Source: Subtercola endophyticus
Lineage (GTDB): Bacteria > Actinomycetota > Actinomycetes > Actinomycetales > Microbacteriaceae
Length of the DNA stretch: 64,000 bases
Reading direction: 5' to 3'
Assembly: GCF_021044565.1 (NCBI RefSeq)
Contig: NZ_CP087997.1
Coordinates: 124,001 to 188,000, forward strand
Shown here: positions 7,871 to 15,882 of the stretch, one piece after another
Position numbering within the stretch: position 1 is the first letter of the stretch
Layout of the letters: every line of letters begins with the position of its first letter
Notes under the pieces: generated by a model
Told to the model about the DNA's origin: nothing
The model's database searches: none
The model's input: only the letters and a program-made list of their open reading frames with translations
Made by a program: the position numbers and the translations under genes

Positions 7871-7963
7871 GTGGGGAGGGTTGCGGAGGAGGGGAGGCCA
7901 GGCGGGGAGGGTTGCGGAGGAGGGGAGGCCAGGCGGGGAGGGTTGCGGAGGCGGGGAGCCTAG
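7871..7963. repeat. G-rich tandem repeat, three 31-bp copies
   Basis: Copies at 7871-7901, 7902-7932 and 7933-7963 are nearly identical; copy 3 differs near its end and contains the stop codon of the minus-strand kinase. The unit has several runs of three or more G on the plus strand, so it could fold into G-quadruplex structures. It is preceded by a shorter GCGAGGGGA-type repeat (7841-7870). Confidence 0.85.
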
Positions 7964-9189
7964 GCGGGGGTGGGCGTCGCGGCGGCGTGCAGGAGGGTCG
8001 CGGATTCGGACGAGAGCGCGGTCGCGGAGGCGGCGCGCAGGCGGCTGGTCGCCAGAGCGCGGCCGGCGTGCAGCACGCCGCGAACGGCGCCTTCACGGGC
8101 ATCCGGTGGCAGCGTCTCGATGTCGCTCGCCTTGGCGAAGCCGACCATGCGGCGAATGGCCTTCGCGCCGGCGAACACGGCGGCGTCGGTGCGGATGCCC
8201 GCGAGCAGTTCGTCGAGAAAACCGTCGCCCCAGACGCGGGGGTCGGTGCGCCGCGGCCACAGCGCACGGTACTCGGCCTCGAACGCCGAGAGAAGCGCTG
8301 AGGGCAGGGTCAGCAGCACCGCGGCCCGATCGGGCGCGCCCAGCGCTTCGGCGCGAGCCGCCGCGATGACGAAGTTGGCCCACAGCGCTCCGAGGTCGAA
8401 ACCGGTCGGGCCGACGAATCCGAATTCGCTGTCGAAGGCGCGCACCGAGGCCGGGGAGTCGGCGGTGGCCGGGCGCACGAACACCGATCCGGTGTGCAGA
8501 TCGCCGTGGATGAGCGACTGTGCCGCCGTCATGAACCGGTACTTGGCCAGCCCCATCTCGTGCACCAGCTCGGTGTCGCCTTGGATCGCGTGCAGATCGG
8601 GCTGGTTGGCCGGCAGCACCGCGTTGTGCGGGTGATCGATGTAGGGCTCGGTGAACACGAGATCTTCGGTGATCTCGCACAGTTCGGGGTTCACAGCCTC
8701 GGCGAGCAGAAGCTTGTGCTCGATCCCCCCGAGTCCGATCGGCGACGTGGCGAAGGCCGTGCGGGCAACGTACCTGCCCAGCTCGGCGGCGGCGTACTCG
8801 TGCGTGCGCCCGCTGTTGAGTTCGTTGCGCCACACCTCGTGATCGCTGAGGTTCTCGATGGCCAGAACATAGTGCTCGGGGTCGAAGTCGTAGAGCGCCG
8901 GCACGTGCGAGGCATCGGCGGCTCCGTGCCGAGCGAGCACCGTCGCCTCACGCGCCGAGCGTTCGCGTGTCATCGGCCACGACGGATCGGTGCGCACATG
9001 GGGCAGCGACTGCTTGAGCACCAGCGAGGCGCCCGAGTCGTCTTCGATGATGAACACGAGGTTGAGGTTGCCGTCGCCCACCTCGCGAATCGACCGGATG
9101 CCCGCCGCATCGATGAGCGACGAAAGCGCCGGGCGGCTCGCCAGGTAGGCGACGACGCTGTCTGGGGTGAGTTGTGAGAAGTCGGTCAT
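7960..9189 (-). CDS. mtnK: 5-Methylthioribose kinase (canonical)
   Basis: A 409-residue MtnK. Marks are TPDSVVAYL near the start, the nucleotide loop VGDGNLNLVFI (37-47) with Lys59, ENLSDHEVWR (112-121), the catalytic HGDLHTGS (228-235) and FDSEFGFVGPTGFDLG with Asp253. It phosphorylates 5-methylthioribose with ATP to feed MtnA. It is the last gene of a minus-strand operon behind an ABC sugar importer, starting 10 bp after the permease stop, which suggests phosphorylation of an imported sugar. The Ala-rich C-terminus ends inside the 31-bp G-rich repeat. This is the better match to known MtnK of the two kinases here. Confidence 0.9.
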   Translation of the reverse strand: MTDFSQLTPDSVVAYLASRPALSSLIDAAGIRSIREVGDGNLNLVFIIEDDSGASLVLKQSLPHVRTDPSWPMTRERSAREATVLARHGAADASHVPALYDFDPEHYVLAIENLSDHEVWRNELNSGRTHEYAAAELGRYVARTAFATSPIGLGGIEHKLLLAEAVNPELCEITEDLVFTEPYIDHPHNAVLPANQPDLHAIQGDTELVHEMGLAKYRFMTAAQSLIHGDLHTGSVFVRPATADSPASVRAFDSEFGFVGPTGFDLGALWANFVIAAARAEALGAPDRAAVLLTLPSALLSAFEAEYRALWPRRTDPRVWGDGFLDELLAGIRTDAAVFAGAKAIRRMVGFAKASDIETLPPDAREGAVRGVLHAGRALATSRLRAASATALSSESATLLHAAATPTPA

Positions 9190-9199
9190 GGATGCAGTT

Positions 9200-10252
9200 T
9201 CAGCTCGAGGAGGTGGTCGATCCGGCCGTGACGACTGTACGCCGCCGTGAGAAGGTGAAGCTGAACAGCAGAGCGATCAACAGCACGATTCCCTTACCGA
9301 AGTCCTGAAAATAGTACGGCAGGCCGAGCATCGTGAACCCGGTCACCATCACCGCGATCAGCACCGCGCCGAGGGCGGTGCCCCACGCGTTCGGCCGGCC
9401 GATGCCGAGCACAGAGACACCGACGAGAGCGACGGCGACGGCATCCAGCAGCAGCGAGTTGCCCGCGGTGACGTCGCCCTGCCCGATGCGGGCCGCCAGC
9501 AGCAGCCCGGCGATCGAGGCGAGGAGCCCACAGCCCATGTAGGCGGCGGTGCGGTACCACTGCACCCGGATGCCGGCGAGCCGTGCGGCCTCGGAGTTCG
9601 TGCCGACGGCGAACAGGGCGCGCCCCCAGCGGGTGCGCTCGAGCAAGAACCACAGGGCGAGGGTGATCAGAAAGAAGATGATGACCGGCACCGGAACCGG
9701 CCCGACATCGCCGTGATCGAGCCAGAGAAAGTCGCTGGTGAACTTGCCCGGCGCGGTCTCGCCGTTCGAGAGGGTCATCTGCGACGAGATCGACTGCCCG
9801 TTCACGATGATGAGCTTGAGCCCGACGATCACGAACATCGTCGTCAGGGTGGCGAGCAGGTCGGGGATGCGCGCGACCACGATCAAGAACGCGTTGAAGG
9901 CACCGATCAGCAGCCCGCAGACCAGCACCACCGTGATGGCGACGCCGCCCTGCTGGTTCGCTACCACCATGGTCCAGGCGGCGATCGACACGGCGAACCC
10001 GGCGGAGGCACCCACAGAGAGGTCGATTCCGCCCACCGTCATGGCGAGCATCACGCCGAGCCCCGCGATGGCTGTCGGGGCGATGAACTTGAGCATTCCG
10101 AAGACGTTGTCGACGGTTCGAAAGCTCGGTTCGGTGATGGCGAAAAACACGATGAGTGCCACCGTCACGGCGACGAAGCCCCACTTGACCACGAACGCGG
10201 CCGTCTTCTCGCCGGCGCTCGAGGTGCGAGTGGCCGCGGGGGCGCTAGTCAT
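9200..10252 (-). CDS. CUT2-family sugar ABC transporter permease
   Basis: A 350-residue integral membrane protein of the RbsC type, with around ten hydrophobic helices and the family segment GIDLSVGASAGFA. It forms the membrane pore (probably as a homodimer) for the adjacent double-ATPase and binding protein. Start ATG overlaps the ATPase stop (ATGA), and the kinase gene follows after 10 bp. The family transports ribose, autoinducer-2, xylose, galactose and related compounds. The gene's place before mtnK suggests 5-methylthioribose or another 5-deoxypentose, which is inference. N- and C-terminal tails are Ala/Thr/Ser-rich. Confidence 0.88.
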   Translation of the reverse strand: MTSAPAATRTSSAGEKTAAFVVKWGFVAVTVALIVFFAITEPSFRTVDNVFGMLKFIAPTAIAGLGVMLAMTVGGIDLSVGASAGFAVSIAAWTMVVANQQGGVAITVVLVCGLLIGAFNAFLIVVARIPDLLATLTTMFVIVGLKLIIVNGQSISSQMTLSNGETAPGKFTSDFLWLDHGDVGPVPVPVIIFFLITLALWFLLERTRWGRALFAVGTNSEAARLAGIRVQWYRTAAYMGCGLLASIAGLLLAARIGQGDVTAGNSLLLDAVAVALVGVSVLGIGRPNAWGTALGAVLIAVMVTGFTMLGLPYYFQDFGKGIVLLIALLFSFTFSRRRTVVTAGSTTSSS

Positions 10253-12003
10253 TGGGAGGGTCCTTCCACAGCGGATGATCGGGGGTTCGTCTTGGTTTCG
10301 GGGCTCGTGCGCGGGCCAGGGCCGGTGCCGGTGCCCGACGCTCCGACGGGCCTTGCGGCTGCGCCCGCCGCGCCGGCGCTCGCGACAGGCTGAGCGGCCC
10401 CCAAGAACGCGGCGACGACCTGGTTACGATCGACTTCGTCGGCATAGGCGTCGAGTTCGATGACGCCGCCGACCAGAACGATGATGCGGTCTGCGACCTC
10501 GAAGATCTCGTCGACGTCGCTCGAGAGCACGACCGCCGCCGCGCCCGCAGCGGCGCTCTCGGCGAGCCGGGTGCCGATCTCGCGGCGTGCGGCGATGTCG
10601 ACGCCGCGGAACGGTTCGTCGAGAATGGCCAGCCGGGGGTCGGCCGACAGCCAGCGGCCGACGACGGTCTTCTGCTGGTTTCCACCCGAGAGGTCGTCGA
10701 TAAGAGCATCCGCACCGCCCGTGACCACGTGCAGGGTGGTGATCACCGAATCGGCGCGGTTCGTCTCGAGCCGCTTGCGAAGCACCCCGAACACGCTCGA
10801 CTGCGACAAGAACGGCACGGTGATGTTCTGCACCACCGACCACCCGGGCAAAATGCCCTGGCGCTCGCGGTCTTCGGGCACGAGAACGACGCCCGCGCTA
10901 ATGGCGTCGCCGGGGCGCCGCGGGGCGTACGGTTCGCCGCCGAGGCTGAGCGTGCCGCTGAGCGGAGTTGCGAGGCCGCCGAGCAACTCGGCTATTTCGC
11001 TCTTGCCCGCACCGATGAGCCCCAGCACGCCGACGACCTCGCCGGCCCTGATCTGCAGATCGATGGGCGCCGACTCGGCGAAGAGCGTGACGTTCGACAG
11101 TCGAGCGACTTCGACAGTGCCGCGATGGGTGTCGCCGCGATCGTGCTGAAGGTCGGCGGCGCGGCCGAGCATGTCGTGCAGAATCTCGGTCCAGGCGAAG
11201 GGTCTGACGGTGTCGCTCTGCACGATTCCGTCGCGCAAGACGACCACGCGGTCGGCCAGGGCCTCGATCTCGCCGAAGCGGTGCGAGACGTAGATGATCG
11301 AAAGTCCGGATGCCCGCAGCGCCCTCAAGACGGCGAACAGCCGTTCCGCCTCCGCCGCCGTCAGCGCAGAGGTGGGTTCATCGAGGATGAGCAGGCGGGG
11401 CGTGCCGCGCAGTGCGCGGGCGAGGATGAGCAGCTGGGCATCCGAGATGGCCAGGCGTGCGGCATCCTGATTCAGCAGCCGGTCGGGCCAGTCGAGGCCG
11501 AGCACAGCGAGGGCGGCTCGGGCATCGGCGAGCTGCTGTTTGCGGCCGCGCAGAATGTGCCGTGAGGCCTGTGCCAGGTCGTCGAGAGTGAGGTTCTCGG
11601 CCACGCTCAGCCCGGGCACGATTCCGTCGGCGACTTTCTGGTGCACCGCCGAGATGCCGCGCTGGCGCGCCAAAACGGGCGACGAGAGATGCACGGCGTC
11701 GCCGCCGATCGAGATGGTTCCCGAGTAGCGCGAGTTGGCGCCGGAGAGTGCCTTGATGAGCGTCGACTTGCCGGCCCCGTTCGCGCCGAGCAGAGCGGTG
11801 ATCTCGCCGGGCGCGAAGTCGAGCGAGATATCGGTCAGCACCCGGTTCGAGCCGTACGCGACCGAGACTCCGCTCAGTGATACGACGGCGCCAGGGGATT
11901 CGACGGCACGGGGGGTTTCGACGGCACTGGGGGATTCGACGGCACCGAGGGGCGCGACGGAAGCGTCGCGCCCCTCGGGCGATGGTGCAGAATCAAACGT
12001 CAT
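10249..12003 (-). CDS. CUT2-family sugar ABC transporter, double ATP-binding protein
   Basis: A 584-residue RbsA-like protein with two ATPase domains. Domain 1 has Walker A GANGAGKS and LLILDEPTSAL, but where the signature (normally LS.GQQQ) is expected it reads RLAISDAQLL, so the site is degenerate. Domain 2 has the divergent Walker A GLIGAGKS and an intact LSGGNQQK signature. This asymmetry is common in the family. The chosen ATG (12003) overlaps the binding-protein stop as ATGA; an upstream ATG at 12024 is less likely. The N-terminus has three 6-residue repeats (AVESPS/AVETPR/AVESPG) from an 18-bp DNA repeat, and the C-terminus is Ala/Pro-rich. Confidence 0.88.
   Translation of the reverse strand: MTFDSAPSPEGRDASVAPLGAVESPSAVETPRAVESPGAVVSLSGVSVAYGSNRVLTDISLDFAPGEITALLGANGAGKSTLIKALSGANSRYSGTISIGGDAVHLSSPVLARQRGISAVHQKVADGIVPGLSVAENLTLDDLAQASRHILRGRKQQLADARAALAVLGLDWPDRLLNQDAARLAISDAQLLILARALRGTPRLLILDEPTSALTAAEAERLFAVLRALRASGLSIIYVSHRFGEIEALADRVVVLRDGIVQSDTVRPFAWTEILHDMLGRAADLQHDRGDTHRGTVEVARLSNVTLFAESAPIDLQIRAGEVVGVLGLIGAGKSEIAELLGGLATPLSGTLSLGGEPYAPRRPGDAISAGVVLVPEDRERQGILPGWSVVQNITVPFLSQSSVFGVLRKRLETNRADSVITTLHVVTGGADALIDDLSGGNQQKTVVGRWLSADPRLAILDEPFRGVDIAARREIGTRLAESAAAGAAAVVLSSDVDEIFEVADRIIVLVGGVIELDAYADEVDRNQVVAAFLGAAQPVASAGAAGAAARPVGASGTGTGPGPRTSPETKTNPRSSAVEGPSQ
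11891..11944 (-). repeat. 18-bp coding tandem repeat, three copies
   Basis: Copies at 11891-11908, 11909-11926 and 11927-11944 differ by a few bases; a degenerate fourth follows. They code for the AVE(S/T)P(S/R/G) repeats at the N-terminus of the double ATPase. The length is a multiple of three, so copy-number change would keep the frame. Confidence 0.8.
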
Positions 12004-13094
12004 CCGGAGACCGCGGGCAGCCAATCTGCGACGAGGGTCGTGTCGAGTTTCAGCTTCGGTTCGGCCACACGCAGCTGCGACACGTTGGTGACCGAGTTGT
12101 CGGCGAGGAACTTCTGCGTGATGGTGACGGCCGGAAACTGCTCGCTCGTTGCGTTCAGCTGGCCAGCGAGTTGCAGCGCCAGGGTGCGTACGACGCCGGC
12201 GCCGACGGCGGCCGGGTCGGTGGCCGAGGTGGCGACCCAGGGGCTGCCGTCTGCGGTCATCACCTGCAGGTCGGCGTTGGAGATGTCGATGCCGTACACC
12301 TTCACTTTCGACTGCAGGTTGTTCTGGATGACGGCCTGAACCGCGCCCTTGGTGATTTCATCGTACGGGGCGAAGATCGCCTGCACGTCGGGGTTCTGCT
12401 TGAGCGCAGCGTCGACCAGGGGGATGTTGTCGGTCGCGGTCGATTCCGTGACCTCACCGGTCGAGAAGACGACGTCGAGCTTGTGATCGGCGACGACCTG
12501 GTTCCAGACCTTGGCGCGGGCATCCAGCGGAGCGAAGCCGGTAGCCGAGACGTAGCCGACCTTCGCGCCGTCGCCGACGTCGGAGATGAGCTGGTCGAGA
12601 ACACCCTGGGCCATCGACGCGTCGGACTGGCTCGTGGTGATAACGCCGGTGGCGTCGGTGAGCGCGAGGTCGTAGGTGACGACGGGAATCTTGTCGGCGA
12701 TGGCCTCGGTGATCAGCGGCTGCAGCGTGTCGGTCTGGCCGTGGTCGACGATGATGGCGTCGGGCTTCGAGGCGATGGCCTGCTCGAGGTCGCTGGCCTG
12801 CTTGGCGTTGTCGTTGCGTGCATCGGTAACGGTGAGGTCGATGTTCGCGGCCTTGGCCTGCGCGGCGGCGCCGGCGCCCCACGCCTCGAAGAAGTCGCCC
12901 GCACCGCTCTGGCGAACCAGGGCGACCTTGACGGGTGCGCCGTTGAACGGCGATGGCAACGGTGCCGTAGCGGTGGCGGCCGAGGTCGACGTGCTGGCGG
13001 CAGTGCTGGTGCCGCCCTGCGAGCACGCGGTGAGGGCGAGCAGCGCGGCGGCTGCCGCGGCGGCGACGAGCGGGGCTCGACGAATGATGGCCAT
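12000..13094 (-). CDS. Sugar ABC transporter substrate-binding lipoprotein
   Basis: A 364-residue RbsB-like periplasmic-binding-protein fold anchored as a lipoprotein. The signal MAIIRRAPLV with an Ala-rich core ends in the lipobox LTAC (Cys24), followed by a Ser/Thr/Ala linker and two alpha/beta lobes (VKVALVRQSGAGDFFEAWG, PDAIIVDHGQ, VKVYGIDISNADLQVM). It captures the substrate outside the membrane for the permease and ATPase encoded next. The ATG at 13094 follows AAGGAG at a 5-bp spacing and starts a typical signal; an upstream in-frame start lacks this. It heads the importer-mtnK operon and is divergent from mtnD. Confidence 0.9.
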   Translation of the reverse strand: MAIIRRAPLVAAAAAAALLALTACSQGGTSTAASTSTSAATATAPLPSPFNGAPVKVALVRQSGAGDFFEAWGAGAAAQAKAANIDLTVTDARNDNAKQASDLEQAIASKPDAIIVDHGQTDTLQPLITEAIADKIPVVTYDLALTDATGVITTSQSDASMAQGVLDQLISDVGDGAKVGYVSATGFAPLDARAKVWNQVVADHKLDVVFSTGEVTESTATDNIPLVDAALKQNPDVQAIFAPYDEITKGAVQAVIQNNLQSKVKVYGIDISNADLQVMTADGSPWVATSATDPAAVGAGVVRTLALQLAGQLNATSEQFPAVTITQKFLADNSVTNVSQLRVAEPKLKLDTTLVADWLPAVSG

Positions 13095-13152
13095 GAAGGC
13101 TCCTTGAGGTGACTGCGGGATGCTGGGGCGCGGGAGTGCGGGTGCTGTGATG

Positions 13153-13168
13153 CGTTGACTATTCAACG
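13153..13168. promoter_or_regulatory. Palindrome in the divergent importer/mtnD promoter region
   Basis: CGTTGACTATTCAACG is a 6-4-6 inverted repeat, 59 bp upstream of the lipoprotein start and 126 bp upstream of mtnD. Its place in the 200-bp divergent gap makes it a candidate operator for joint control. No regulator gene lies next to it, and no SAM-riboswitch-like leader was recognised. Confidence 0.4.
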
Positions 13169-13293
13169 TGCCCGCGAAGCCCTCGCCCAATTGTGTGTCG
13201 TTGTATTACTCGATTGCTTGTTTTTCGTCAGATGAGCGGAAATGTGAGCCATCGGCGCGGCAGTAGACCTTCGCAGCGGAATACGATTGATGC

Positions 13294-13869
13294 ATGACCC
13301 TGCTGACTGTGTGGAGCACCACAGACCCCTCGACCCCCGAAATTCAGACTCGCGACGCAGACACGATTCGCGACATTCTCGCCGGCCTCGGCGCGCGCTT
13401 CAGCCGCTGGGAGGTCAAGCCGCTCTCCGACCATCCGACCCAAGACGAAGTGCTGTCGTTGTACGCCGACGAGATTGCCGCGGTGAACGCCGAACAGGGC
13501 TACTCGCTCGTCGACGTGCTCACGATCATCCGCGAAGACACCGACGAGTACCGCGAAACGGCGGCGACCGGGCGTCAGAAGTTTCTGAACGAGCACCAGC
13601 ACGACGACGACGAAGACCGCTTCTTCGCCCACGGCAGCGGGGTCTTCTACCTCAATGTCGACGGCAAGGTGCACGCGGTGTTCTGTGAGGCGGGCGACGT
13701 CATCTCGGTGCCGGCGAACACGACGCACTGGTTCGACATGGGCACGAGCCCCGAGTACGTCTCGGTGCGCTTCTTTCACGACGACGACGGCTGGGTGGGC
13801 AACTTCACCGGCAGCGACGTCTCGTCGAGCTTCGCAACGTACGACGAACTCGCCAACGTGAGCGTGTGA
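13294..13869 (+). CDS. mtnD: Acireductone dioxygenase
   Basis: A 191-residue cupin. The metal-binding motif is seen as EHQHDDDEDRFF (His, His, Glu) with the fourth ligand in VPANTTHWFDMG, matching the acireductone dioxygenase family. It oxidises acireductone to 2-keto-4-methylthiobutyrate and formate (iron form), the last specific step before transamination to methionine. The GSGVFYL and FFHDDDGWVGNF segments are also typical. It is transcribed away from the importer operon and meets the monooxygenase gene tail to tail 20 bp later. With mtnA, mtnC, mtnB and mtnK this completes the set except for an aminotransferase. Confidence 0.93.
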   Translation: MTLLTVWSTTDPSTPEIQTRDADTIRDILAGLGARFSRWEVKPLSDHPTQDEVLSLYADEIAAVNAEQGYSLVDVLTIIREDTDEYRETAATGRQKFLNEHQHDDDEDRFFAHGSGVFYLNVDGKVHAVFCEAGDVISVPANTTHWFDMGTSPEYVSVRFFHDDDGWVGNFTGSDVSSSFATYDELANVSV

Positions 13870-13889
13870 CTCGGCTGTAGCCGTCTGGC

Positions 13890-15164
13890 TCAGCTGTAGC
13901 CGCTGGGGGTCGGGAAGTCGCCGCGCAGGGCGCGGTCGCCGACCTCCTGCGCCTTGTACGCCACTGGGTCGTGCAGCGTGATGGTTCGAGCGTTACGCCA
14001 GAACCGATCGAAGCCGTACGAGGTCGAGGTCGCCCGGGCGCCGGTCAGCTCGAAGACGCGTGACGTCACCTCGAGCACGGCCTTGGTCGTGAAGACCTTG
14101 GCGGCCGCGATCTCGACGGCCGCTTCGCCGCGCTCGTCGTCGGTGAGCTGCCAGCCGCGTTCTGCCGCCTTCACGAAGGCATTCGTGGCCGACCAGGTGA
14201 CGGCATCCGCTGCCCGCGTGAGCGACGTCAGTTCGCCGGTCAGCTCGCGGATGAACGGGTCGTCGACGGCCGTCTGCACCCCGCTCGTCGACCACGGTTT
14301 GGTGGTTGTTCGCACGTAGCCGGCCGCAGCGGCGAGAGCACCCTCCGCGAGGCCCACGTGCACGTGTTCGAGCGCCACCTGGAACAGCAGAATCGAGAGC
14401 GACGAATACGGGTGGTACCGCGGCCCCTCTTGGCCGCCGAAGCCGAGCACCTGCGACGACGGCACGAAGGCGCCGTCGAACGTCACTGACCCCGAGGCTG
14501 ACAGGCGCTGGCCCATGCTGTTCCAGTCGTCGTGGTGCAGCACGCCCTCTGCTCGGCCGTCGACGACGATGGCGAGCTTCTCGCCGGTGTCGGTGCGCGT
14601 GCCACTCGCGGTGATCTTGTCGGCGACCTGGGCACCCGTGGCGAAGAACTTTCGCCCGCGTGCGAGAAAGCCGCCCTCGACGGGCTCGAGGGCGAGGTTC
14701 GAGTCTCGCGGGTTGCCGGCCCCACCCCAGAACCAGTGCTGCGTGGCGAGGCCGCGCTGCAGTTCGGCGATGGCCGACGTGTTCTCGTTCAGCTCGATGC
14801 GCCAGGAGTTCACGAAGTGGTAGGCGAAGACGTGCCCGAGGCCGCCGTCGGCGCGGATGATCGGTCGCAGCACCTCGAACACCGTCGGCCAGTCGAAGCC
14901 TCCGCCGCCCAGCTCGGCGGGCACGACCGCCGGCAGCAGGCCCGTCGCACGCACGGCTTCGACTTCGGCGAACGGCGCGCTGCCTTCACGGTCTCGTTCC
15001 GCGGCGACGGCAGAGAACTGCTCGGCCAACTCTGCGGTTGCCTGAGCGGCTGACGCGGCTGAGGTGATGACGAACGGCGGTGTTTCGGGCACGGCGAGGG
15101 ACTCCAGATGAATTCGGGGTGAGAAGAGCATCTCCAGTTTCTCATCTCGATAGGAAAGCGACAT
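13890..15164 (-). CDS. DszC/SfnB-like flavin-dependent monooxygenase (acyl-CoA dehydrogenase fold)
   Basis: About 424 residues with the acyl-CoA dehydrogenase fold: an N-terminal helical domain, a middle beta domain (FFATGAQVADKITASGTR) and a C-terminal helical bundle. The segments PAELGGGGFDWPTVFEVLRP and WNSMGQRLSASGSVTFD resemble the DszC/SfnB group, which use reduced FMN and oxygen on sulfur compounds rather than acyl-CoA. A role in sulfur acquisition would suit the methionine-salvage neighbours, but that is inference. The start is uncertain: ATG 15164, ATG 15131 or a GTG near 15095 are all possible, as the Lrp gene starts divergently at 15176. Confidence 0.75.
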   Translation of the reverse strand: MSLSYRDEKLEMLFSPRIHLESLAVPETPPFVITSAASAAQATAELAEQFSAVAAERDREGSAPFAEVEAVRATGLLPAVVPAELGGGGFDWPTVFEVLRPIIRADGGLGHVFAYHFVNSWRIELNENTSAIAELQRGLATQHWFWGGAGNPRDSNLALEPVEGGFLARGRKFFATGAQVADKITASGTRTDTGEKLAIVVDGRAEGVLHHDDWNSMGQRLSASGSVTFDGAFVPSSQVLGFGGQEGPRYHPYSSLSILLFQVALEHVHVGLAEGALAAAAGYVRTTTKPWSTSGVQTAVDDPFIRELTGELTSLTRAADAVTWSATNAFVKAAERGWQLTDDERGEAAVEIAAAKVFTTKAVLEVTSRVFELTGARATSTSYGFDRFWRNARTITLHDPVAYKAQEVGDRALRGDFPTPSGYS

Positions 15165-15175
15165 ATACTCAATCA

Positions 15176-15811
15176 ATGGCAATTGGGGGTCGAACGGTGG
15201 AGGCAACGAACGTGCAGAGGGCAATGAACGCAAAGAACATCGGCAGCACGCCGAAAAAGACGAAACGAACCCCGTTTTCGTCGTACGTGGGGGCGCAGTT
15301 CGACGACTCGGAGGTGGAGCTCGACACGAAAGACGTCGCTTTGCTGCGCGAGCTGGCTTCAGACTCGCGGCAGTCGCAGCGTGCGTTGAGCCGAAAGGTG
15401 GGAATGTCGCCCCCGGCGGTCGCCGAGCGGCTCGCCCGCTTCGAGCGCACGGGCGTCGTCAAGCAGTACTCGGTGGCCATCGACTGGTCGAAGCTGGGGC
15501 TCGGTGTGGTTGCTGTTGTCAATCTCACGCTGCGGCCGGGGCAAGACCGGCAGACCGTGCTCGACGCGCTGACCGAGATGGTCGAGCTCGAGCAGCTCAC
15601 CGTCGTTACCGGCCGCTTCGACCTGATGGCCCGCTTTCGAGTGTGCGACCAGGGTCATCTGCGCGAGCTGATTCTCGACCGGGTGCCCTCTCTGCCCGGT
15701 GTGCTCAGAACCGAGACCCTGCTCGGTCTTGGTACCCTCGACACCAGCGACTTCGCGTCACGAATGTTCGAGACGTTTCTCGACGAGCGGCCGGTCGCAG
15801 CGGCGAACTGA
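15176..15811 (+). CDS. Lrp/AsnC-family transcriptional regulator
   Basis: A 211-residue protein. After a 45-residue basic N-terminal stretch comes the winged helix: LDTKDVALLRELASDSRQSQ, then ALSRKVGMSPPAVAERLARF, then the RAM ligand-binding domain (VAVVNLTLRPGQDR to GTLDTSD). Lrp/AsnC proteins form octamers that sense amino acids. It is divergent from the flavin monooxygenase with 11 bp or more between starts, so it probably controls that gene and itself, perhaps in response to methionine or cysteine (inference). An internal ATG at 15224 would give a more typical length and leave room for a promoter. Confidence 0.85.
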   Translation: MAIGGRTVEATNVQRAMNAKNIGSTPKKTKRTPFSSYVGAQFDDSEVELDTKDVALLRELASDSRQSQRALSRKVGMSPPAVAERLARFERTGVVKQYSVAIDWSKLGLGVVAVVNLTLRPGQDRQTVLDALTEMVELEQLTVVTGRFDLMARFRVCDQGHLRELILDRVPSLPGVLRTETLLGLGTLDTSDFASRMFETFLDERPVAAAN

Positions 15812-15882
15812 GTCGGCGGCCTGCCGGCGTGCCGCGAGGCCAGCTGGCAGAACGAACGACGGCAGACGAGCGAGGTGCGGGT

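Noticed and set aside
7841..7963. Possible CRISPR array
   Set aside because: The 31-bp units are directly adjacent with no spacers, so this is a plain tandem repeat.
13095..13293. SAM or other methionine riboswitch between the importer operon and mtnD
   Set aside because: No conserved SAM-riboswitch core could be recognised in this gap or in the 30 bp before the mtnA-like gene; only a short palindrome is seen.
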